Shown: positions 32,101 through 36,849 of the stretch, piece after piece | How the letters are laid out: every line of letters starts with the position of its first letter | Numbering within the stretch: position 1 is the first letter of the stretch | From: Micrococcales bacterium | GTDB taxonomy: Bacteria > Actinomycetota > Actinomycetes > S36-B12 > CAIYMF01 | NCBI GenBank assembly: GCA_024641605.1 | Contig: JAHECT010000005.1 | Coordinates: forward strand, 1-36,849 | Direction: 5' to 3' | Length of the DNA stretch: 36,849 bases | The notes under the pieces: model-generated | Told to the model about the DNA's origin: nothing | Database searches by the model: none | What the model saw: only the letters and a program-made list of their open reading frames with translations | Program-made: the position numbers and the translations under genes

Positions 32101-33699
32101 CACGGCACGGTCACCACGAACCTCGACGGCACCGTGACCTACACCCCCGCGCCCGGCTACGTCGGCCCCGACTCCTTCACCTACACCGTCTCCGACGGGG
32201 CCGGAGGCAGCTCCACGGCGACCGTCACGGTGACCGTGGGCGGGGCCGGTCCGGTCGCCGTGGACGACGCGGCCACCACGGTGCACGGCGTCAACGTCGC
32301 CATCGACGTGCTCGCCAACGACTCCGACCCCGACCCCGGCGACGTCCTGACGGTGTCGACGGTGGGCACACCCGGGCACGGCACCGCCGCCCTGCTCGGC
32401 GGCGTGATCGTCTACTCCCCGGCACCCGGGTTCGTGGGGAGCGACTCCTTCACCTACGTCGTCGCCGACTTCGACGGCGGGACGGCCACAGCGACCGTCA
32501 CGGTCGAGGTCACCAACGCGGCCCCCGCAGCCTCGGACGACACCGCGACGACCACGGACGGCACCGCCGTGGACATCGACGTCGTCGCCAACGACGGCGA
32601 CCCTGACGGGGACCCGGTCTCGATCTCCGTGGTCGGCACGCCCGGACACGGCAGCGCCACCGTCGTCGGCGGCTCGGTGCGCTACACGCCGGTGAGCGGG
32701 TTCGTAGGGGTGGACACGTTCACCTACTCCATCACCGACGGGCTCGGCGGCGTCTCGACGGCGACCGTCACGGTCACCGTGACCGCGGGCTCCACGCCCC
32801 CGGGGCCGCCAGGACCTCCCACGCCCCCCGGTCCTCCGGCTCCTCCCACCCCGCCGTCGCTGACGGCCACCGGCGCCGCCCTCTGTCTCGCTGACGTCCC
32901 CTACGTCGACTACTCCACGGTCGTGTCGGGCGCCGTCGTCGCGACGACCGTGGCCGCGTCGACCGCCGGGTCGCTCACCCTGCGCTGGCGCGACTCCCGC
33001 GGCACCATCGTCGCGACGTGGTCGGGTCTGGCCGCGAGCGGCCGTCTCGTGTGGCCCGGCGCGGCCATCGGTGCGGACGGGCGAGGCAGCGACTGGCCGG
33101 GCTGGGTGCGACGGTCCGGCACGTGGGTGCCCGGTTCGGACGGCTACGAGCACACGCGCACCGGCTCCACGCTGGAGTTCTCCTCCGGCTCGGCCACGGC
33201 CTCGACCGTCCTGGCCTACCCGGGCGCGACGGCGAGCTGCGCGCCCGCCCCACGGCTGGTCACGACACGTGACTCGGTGACCACCCCGGCCGGCCGTGCG
33301 GTGACCATCGTCGTCGGCAGCAACGACGACGGCGTCGACGCCGGGGCGAGGCTGACGATCAGCGGCCGGCCGACGCACGGCACCGTCGTGGTCGAGCAGG
33401 ACGGCACGGTCACCTACACGCCCGATCCCGGGTTCGCCGGCACGGACACCTTCCTCTACACGGTCACGAACGCCAACGGGCTGGTGTCCACCGCGTCGGT
33501 GGACGTGGTCGTCGTCGCCGACTCCGGGCTCCCGTCGACCGGAGGCGACCCGGCGTCAGGCGGGTCCCCGTCGGCCAGTGGGCTGCCCTCGACCGGAGGC
33601 AACCCGGCGGCGCCGCTCGGAGCGGGGCTGCTCCTCATCCTGCTGGGCGTTGCCCTGCGCGGGTCGGCTCGCCCCGACCCAGCCACGGAGGCGTGCTAG
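29155..33699 (+). CDS. Large secreted tandem-repeat surface protein with LPSTG anchor
   Basis: The 1514-residue protein has a signal peptide (about residues 1-38, hydrophobic core VLAAACLVAAGAVVPL). A Thr/Ala-rich N-terminal region (about 39-304) follows, with paired Cys and an Asn/Tyr-rich part. Next come ten consecutive ~90-residue Ig/cadherin-like repeats, each with DVLANDxDxxxDxL, HGTA and GYxGxDSFTYTVSDG. The Asp runs suggest Ca2+ binding. Then come a proline-rich hinge, a ~130-residue unknown domain and an eleventh repeat. The C-terminus has LPSTG twice (about 1459 and 1477), a hydrophobic span and an Arg-containing tail, so sortase anchoring to the wall is expected. ATG 29155 follows GGAG at 4-5 nt; an upstream in-frame start (29077) would spoil the signal peptide. 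The likely role is adhesion or a cell-surface stalk. Confidence 0.9.
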   Translation: MPTTSGRARATTRLTTVLAAACLVAAGAVVPLSSASAAPSTLSVTPLGWNVVGLDSNSPTVATGPARYAVGAKVCNTGAATATDVTATWAWLTANSHVSILGPAAKSPETLAAGACRYWWWTVNVERVAASFNTARGFRITASAGNAPSVQTPANREIFVEKLISQNRNNVTGSSGPTSVLVGSTYTWTFSYDTGTFNQVQAGAFLDPSIFEISSVSQSYSTGGANDQFYKDACGWINDTTSAQYRSCTTNAKVGGTITSTVTAKVTGTGTTKISPLVLDFSGSSFHYNTDYASSVYALTVTATAPPAPTVVADSASTSSGTSVDVDVLANDVANGGSLDSSSLSVTVAPAHGTATVVGGQLRYAPAPGYSGTDTLTYRVCNTLGVCGTATVTITVTAPPVAGPDSASVPTAVATLIDVLANDSSAASYPLTITSLGSAVHGSVTVVGGQVRYVSAAGYRGPDSFTYTISDGHGGTATATVDVTVTNTAPTAGDDSAATTHAAPVTIDVLANDSDPNGDALTIVAVGLPGHGTAVVSSGAIVYTPVAGYAGSDTFTYMVSDGAGGTASAVVTVSVANARPVAADDAASTPGGTAVDIDVLANDTDPNADPLSITALTSPAHGTVSVVAGEVRYVPAPGYRGTDSFTYAATDGSASSVPATVTVAVANTPPVAQDDTVSTHRAASIDVLGNDSDANGDSLTVTAVGSPAHGSATIEADGTVTYIPTPGYTGSDAFTYTVSDGFGGTSVATVSVTVANAAPIAADDETSLAHGPGATTTYDVLANDSDPDADPLSLVALGSPSHGSAAIVGGKLSYTPTAGYVGDDVITYTVADEYGGTATATLLVHITNDAPVALDDSATAAPATAVDVTVLGNDTDANADVLTVTGASGAAHGTVTVNGDGTITYHPAASFRGTDSFTYTVSDGFTTSAPATVTVTVLNAAPEATDDTVGTPSGTPITISVLANDTDANADPLTITGTSPAAHGTVTTNLDGTVTYTPAPGYVGPDSFTYTVSDGAGGSSTATVTVTVGGAGPVAVDDAATTVHGVNVAIDVLANDSDPDPGDVLTVSTVGTPGHGTAALLGGVIVYSPAPGFVGSDSFTYVVADFDGGTATATVTVEVTNAAPAASDDTATTTDGTAVDIDVVANDGDPDGDPVSISVVGTPGHGSATVVGGSVRYTPVSGFVGVDTFTYSITDGLGGVSTATVTVTVTAGSTPPGPPGPPTPPGPPAPPTPPSLTATGAALCLADVPYVDYSTVVSGAVVATTVAASTAGSLTLRWRDSRGTIVATWSGLAASGRLVWPGAAIGADGRGSDWPGWVRRSGTWVPGSDGYEHTRTGSTLEFSSGSATASTVLAYPGATASCAPAPRLVTTRDSVTTPAGRAVTIVVGSNDDGVDAGARLTISGRPTHGTVVVEQDGTVTYTPDPGFAGTDTFLYTVTNANGLVSTASVDVVVVADSGLPSTGGDPASGGSPSASGLPSTGGNPAAPLGAGLLLILLGVALRGSARPDPATEAC
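30067..32790 (+). repeat. Ten tandem ~270-bp coding repeats
   Basis: Units begin at 30067, 30346, 30616, 30886, 31156, 31423, 31699, 31972, 32245 and 32518, with lengths of 267-279 bp. They encode Ig/cadherin-like domains. Units 7 and 8 are the most alike: a 30-bp stretch is identical at 31897-31926 and 32170-32199, exactly one unit apart. A further unit (about 33247-33525) lies after the proline-rich hinge. Confidence 0.9.
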
Positions 33700-33741
33700 C
33701 TCCGGCGACCAAGGCCGGGACGAAGCCTGGAGACGGCCCGG

Positions 33742-35133
33742 TCAGCGAGGAGCCGCGGGGGTCAGCGGGAGCGTCACACGGATGGTGGTGGCGCCCGGGT
33801 GCGAGTCGATGTCGATGTGGCCGCCGTGGCGCTCGACCACGATGCGGCGCGCGATGTCGAGGCCGAGCCCGGTTCCCTTACCCACCTCCTTGGTCGTGAA
33901 GAAGGTCTCGAAGGCGCGCGCAGCGACCTCCGGTGTCATCCCGGACCCGGTGTCGGCGATCTCCACCACCACGCTGTCGGCGGCGCTGCGCGTGGTCAGC
34001 ATCAGGCGGCCCGACCCGTCCATCGCGTCGAGGGCGTTGTCGATGAGGTTGGTCCACACCTGGTTGAGCTCGCCGGGATAGGCGTCGATGAGGGGCACGT
34101 CCGGGGCGAATGAGCGTTCCACCGTCACGCCGTCCCGGATCTTGTGGGCGAGCATCGTGACGGTGCTGTCGAGACCCTCCGTGACGTCGATGGACTGCAT
34201 GACCGCGCGATCCATCTGCGTGTAGGACTTCACCGACCCCACGAGCTCGGAGATCCGTCGCGTGGACTCGCGCACCTCGGCGAGCAGGCCACGGACGGTC
34301 AGGGTGGCCGCGACCCACTCCATCCCGTGCTGGAGGGAGCCGTCCCCCATCAGCCCCAGCGCCTGCGTGCACCACTCCTGATCCGCGCCCGCCGCGGCCA
34401 GCGCCGGCGCCAGCACCCAGTCCCGGTCGACCCCGTGGTCGCTGAGCCAGTCGCCGATCTCCTCCTCACGGTCGGCGAGGGCGAGGGCGTCGCCCACCGG
34501 CTCGTTCGCGAGCAACTGGCGGCGCAGCCCGTCGAGCGCCTGGTACTGATCGGCCGAGATCCCGTGGGTGGCGAGCGAGGAGAGCGACGCCAAGGCGTCG
34601 TCGAGCTGCGACTCCAGGGCGACCACAGCGCGGGCTGTTGCCGCCGCAGGGTTGTTCAGCTCGTGGGCCAGGCCCGCCGACAGCGTCCCCAGCCGCACGA
34701 GCGACTCGCGCTGGCGAGCACCCGCCTCGATGCTGCGGGCGGTCGTGAACACCCCCGAGATGAGGTGGCTGACGAGGGGCAGGTGCGCGAGCAGGTCGCG
34801 CAGGGCCGGGTTGGGCACGCGGAGCAGCGTCCCTGCCGTCGAGGCCCGCCCGGTCCCGAAGTAGGCGGCGTGCTCGTCCCAGGCGCCGAAACCGCCGGCC
34901 CACCTGCCCGGCTCCGAGAGCTGACCGACCACGCTCTCCTCGCCCCCGGAGACCCGGACCATGTCGATGGATCCGGTGATGTTGACCCACCAGTAGTCCG
35001 ACGGTGCTCCGGCCTGCCAGAGCACGTCGCCCGGCTCGTACTGCACGACGTCACTCACATCGACGAGCTCACGGAGGTTCTCGTCGCTGATGCCGTCGAA
35101 GAGCGTGATCGCCCTGATCTGCTCCCAGCTCAT
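33742..35133 (-). CDS. Histidine kinase with cyclic-nucleotide-binding-type sensor domain
   Basis: The 463-residue soluble kinase begins with a cNMP-binding/Crp-like domain (about residues 8-125: LFDGISDENLRELVDVSDVVQYEPGDVLWQAG). A dimerisation H-box follows, with His157 in LSAGLAHELNNPAAA. A long helical insertion (about 175-290) separates it from the ATPase domain. The N-box is WTNLIDNALDAMD (N362, N366), G1 is DTGSGM (394-399) and G2 is GKGTGLGL (418-425). The cNMP-domain residues that contact cyclic nucleotide are not clearly present, so the sensed signal is uncertain. It is coupled to the upstream response-regulator gene by TGATG at 35131-35135 and is probably its partner kinase. Confidence 0.92.
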   Translation of the reverse strand: MSWEQIRAITLFDGISDENLRELVDVSDVVQYEPGDVLWQAGAPSDYWWVNITGSIDMVRVSGGEESVVGQLSEPGRWAGGFGAWDEHAAYFGTGRASTAGTLLRVPNPALRDLLAHLPLVSHLISGVFTTARSIEAGARQRESLVRLGTLSAGLAHELNNPAAATARAVVALESQLDDALASLSSLATHGISADQYQALDGLRRQLLANEPVGDALALADREEEIGDWLSDHGVDRDWVLAPALAAAGADQEWCTQALGLMGDGSLQHGMEWVAATLTVRGLLAEVRESTRRISELVGSVKSYTQMDRAVMQSIDVTEGLDSTVTMLAHKIRDGVTVERSFAPDVPLIDAYPGELNQVWTNLIDNALDAMDGSGRLMLTTRSAADSVVVEIADTGSGMTPEVAARAFETFFTTKEVGKGTGLGLDIARRIVVERHGGHIDIDSHPGATTIRVTLPLTPAAPR

Positions 35134-36791
35134 CAGATCGTCGCCAGGTAGCGGTGCACGAGGTGGACGGACATGGCGCCTTCACCGACCGCGGACGCCA
35201 CCCGCTTCATCGAGTCGAGGCGGACGTCGCCGGCGGCGAAGACGCCAGGGACGCTGGTCTCCAGGGCGAAGGGCGCACGGTGGGCGAGCGTCCAGGTGTC
35301 CGACTGGACGAGGCCGAGGCGCTCGGGTCCGGTGACGACGAACCCGTGGTCGTCGCGCAGCACGCCCTCGCCCAGCCAGTCCGTGCGAGGTGAGGCGCCG
35401 ATGAAGACGAACAGCCACGACGCGGCGACATCCTCGCGCTCCCCGGTGTCGCGGTGCTCCAGGGTGAGCCCCTCGAGATGGTCGGTCCCGCGACCCGCGG
35501 CCACGACGGTCCGCGTACGCACCTCGATGGTGGGCGTGGCCTCGATCCGGTCGATGAGATAGGACGACATGGAGTCCACGAGCGACGCACCCCGCACGAT
35601 CATGACCACCCGCTTGGCATAGCGGGCGAGCTGCAGCGCGGCCTGGCCCGCCGAGTTCGCCGCGCCCACGAGATACACCTCGTCGCCCTCGACCTGGCTC
35701 GCCTCGCTCGCGGTGGCGCCGTAGTAGACGCCGCGGCCGGTGACGTCCTCGAGTCCGGGGGCCTCGAGGCGGCGGTAGGACACCCCGGTCGCGACGATCA
35801 CCGCTCGGGCCTCGATCTCCCCCTCGTCGAAACGCACGGCGTGGACGGGTCCCCGCTGCTCGAGCCCCAGCACGTCGCGGGCCAGGACCATCTCGGCGCC
35901 GAAGCGTGCCACCTGGGCGACCGCGCGCTGGGTGAGGTCGGCACCGCTGAGCCCCTTCGGGAACCCGAGGTAGTTCTCGATCGCCGCGCTGGTGCCCGCC
36001 TGACCACCGGGCGCCTCGCGCTCGACGATGACGGTGCTCAGTCCCTCCGACGCCGCGTACACCGCAGCCGCGAGGCCGGCCGGACCACCGCCCACGATGC
36101 AGACGTCGTAGAGGGGCTGGTCCGCCGTGGTGCGCAGCCCCAGCGCCGCGGCGAGCGCGAGGGTGGTCGGCGCCCGGAGCGGATCGGCGTCGGGCAGCAG
36201 CACGAGCGGCAGGTCGTCGGGTCCCGCTGCGGCGGCCTGCACGAGACGGTCCGCCCCTTCGTCGCGCTCCACGTCGTACCAGCGGTAGGGCACGTGGTTG
36301 CGGGCGAGGAACGTCTTCACGTCGTGGCTGCGCTCGGACCACCGGTGCCCGACGACCCGCACCTCGGAGCCGTCGTCGGGGTGGTCGCGTTGCCACGCCG
36401 CGAGCAGATCGTCGATGACGGGGTAGAGCCGGTCCTCGGGCGGGTCCCACGGCTTGAGGAGATAGTGGTCGAGGCCGATGTCGTTGATCGCACGGATGGC
36501 GACGTCGGTGTCGGCGTAGGCCGTCAGCAGCAGGAGCCGGGCGCCGGGTGCGTGCACGCGCGACCGGTCGAGGAACTCGATGCCGGTCATCTGCGGCATC
36601 CGCTGGTCGGACGCGATCAGCGCCACGGGGCGGTCGCGCACCGCGAGCTGGGCCAGCACCTCGAGCGCATCGGCGCCCGACCCTGCGCGCACGATCCGGT
36701 AGTGCTCCCCGTAGCGGGCGCGCAGATCACGGCTGATGGCCTGGGACACCTGGGGATCGTCGTCGACGGTGAGGATCGTCGGCTTGGGCAT
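35133..36791 (-). CDS. Response regulator fused to thioredoxin-reductase-like domain lacking CxxC
   Basis: The 552-residue protein has three parts. Residues 1-125 are a receiver domain with phospho-acceptor Asp62 (IASDQRMP), Thr90 and Lys113. Residues ~145-222 are a glutaredoxin-like domain without a CxxC. Residues 228-552 are a thioredoxin-reductase-like flavoprotein with the FAD motif GGGPAG (234-239), the NAD(P)H motif GAANSAG (376-382) and the terminal GVFAAGDVR. The redox pair CATC is replaced by GATA (358-361), so it cannot act as an ordinary thioredoxin reductase. ATG 36791 follows AGGAAG at about 8 nt. It is transcribed with the kinase. It probably reads redox or pyridine-nucleotide state and links it to two-component output; no DNA-binding domain is present. 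Confidence 0.92.
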   Translation of the reverse strand: MPKPTILTVDDDPQVSQAISRDLRARYGEHYRIVRAGSGADALEVLAQLAVRDRPVALIASDQRMPQMTGIEFLDRSRVHAPGARLLLLTAYADTDVAIRAINDIGLDHYLLKPWDPPEDRLYPVIDDLLAAWQRDHPDDGSEVRVVGHRWSERSHDVKTFLARNHVPYRWYDVERDEGADRLVQAAAAGPDDLPLVLLPDADPLRAPTTLALAAALGLRTTADQPLYDVCIVGGGPAGLAAAVYAASEGLSTVIVEREAPGGQAGTSAAIENYLGFPKGLSGADLTQRAVAQVARFGAEMVLARDVLGLEQRGPVHAVRFDEGEIEARAVIVATGVSYRRLEAPGLEDVTGRGVYYGATASEASQVEGDEVYLVGAANSAGQAALQLARYAKRVVMIVRGASLVDSMSSYLIDRIEATPTIEVRTRTVVAAGRGTDHLEGLTLEHRDTGEREDVAASWLFVFIGASPRTDWLGEGVLRDDHGFVVTGPERLGLVQSDTWTLAHRAPFALETSVPGVFAAGDVRLDSMKRVASAVGEGAMSVHLVHRYLATI

Positions 36792-36839
36792 GGTGTCGCT
36801 TCCTGATCGGCCGGGCGGCTGAGGTGCAGGGGCGTCGTG

Positions 36840-36845
36840 ACCCTA
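36840..36845 (-). promoter_or_regulatory. Possible -10 box of the redox two-component operon
   Basis: TAGGGT on the minus strand lies 48 nt before the ATG at 36791. The window ends here, so the -35 cannot be seen. Confidence 0.35.
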
Positions 36846-36849
36846 CTGC

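Noticed and set aside
30067-32790. Periodic repeats considered as a CRISPR array
   Set aside because: The period is ~270 bp, the units are coding and in frame, and there is no short repeat/spacer pattern or cas gene.
30544-33378. A 944-codon minus-strand frame opposite the surface protein
   Set aside because: It mirrors the tandem repeats of the real gene and gives low-complexity Arg/Gly/Val protein without a signal peptide or domain.

Overview
The window is chromosomal DNA from a very GC-rich actinobacterium. Codon third positions are almost all G or C, GTG starts are common, several genes look leaderless (a TANNNT box 6-8 nt before the start), and furA-katG, a split bioMN transporter and an accD1/accA1 pair sit close together. 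An LPSTG-anchored surface protein behind a flagellar-type (sigma-28/WhiG-like) promoter suggests a motile or developmentally regulated member of the Micrococcales, perhaps near Cellulomonadaceae. That placement is inference. I see no tRNA, rRNA, CRISPR array, prophage or intact insertion sequence.

Layout. 1-2211 (+): the 3' part of a thiolase, then bioM and bioN, the ATPase and transmembrane subunits of an ECF biotin transporter; bioY is probably just outside the window. 2220-3784 (-): an Lgt-like membrane protein and a VTT/DedA-like protein. 3937-4371 (+): a two-CBS protein. 4355-7708 (-): an export operon of one ABC-2 permease, two ATPases and a TetR regulator, joined by TGATG junctions, with a promoter and dyad in front. 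7775-8449 (-): a secreted DUF2202 protein. 8646-10073 (+): argG. 10070-15578: a branched-chain acyl-CoA catabolic locus (accA1, accD1 and a TetR on -, an acyl-CoA dehydrogenase on +) with two matching operators placed just after two matching promoters. 15573-17702 (-): a MASE1-CHASE-GGDEF diguanylate cyclase. 17843-20460 (+): furA-katG peroxide defence, followed by a strong terminator that lies inside a 220-bp segment bounded by perfect 29-bp inverted repeats. 20729-22266 (+): an NYN-domain nuclease-like gene and a cytoplasmic kelch-like propeller gene, apparently one operon. 22230-25175: a small membrane protein (-) and an ABC exporter pair (+). 25270-26988 (+): a class I fructose-bisphosphate aldolase and a double MarR-domain regulator. 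26996-28361 (-): a SOUL haem-binding protein and a TspO-like membrane protein. 28502-28906 (+): a small glycine-rich protein. 29155-33699 (+): a 1514-residue secreted protein with eleven ~90-residue tandem repeats. 33742-36791 (-): a redox-type two-component pair, a response regulator fused to a thioredoxin-reductase-like module without active-site cysteines, and a cyclic-nucleotide-domain histidine kinase.

How the parts work together. BioMN imports biotin, which the AccA1 carrier domain needs. AccA1/AccD1 and the dehydrogenase would form a leucine-type acyl-CoA breakdown segment under the local TetR. FurA would control katG, and an 11-base match between the furA promoter and the 29-bp repeats raises the possibility that the NYN-kelch operon belongs to the same regulon. 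Intergenic space is minimal: several convergent pairs share or abut stop codons. The least explained items are the 29-bp inverted repeat, the NYN-kelch pair, the cysteine-less thioredoxin-reductase-like regulator, and the thiolase and Lgt homologues that lack expected catalytic residues.
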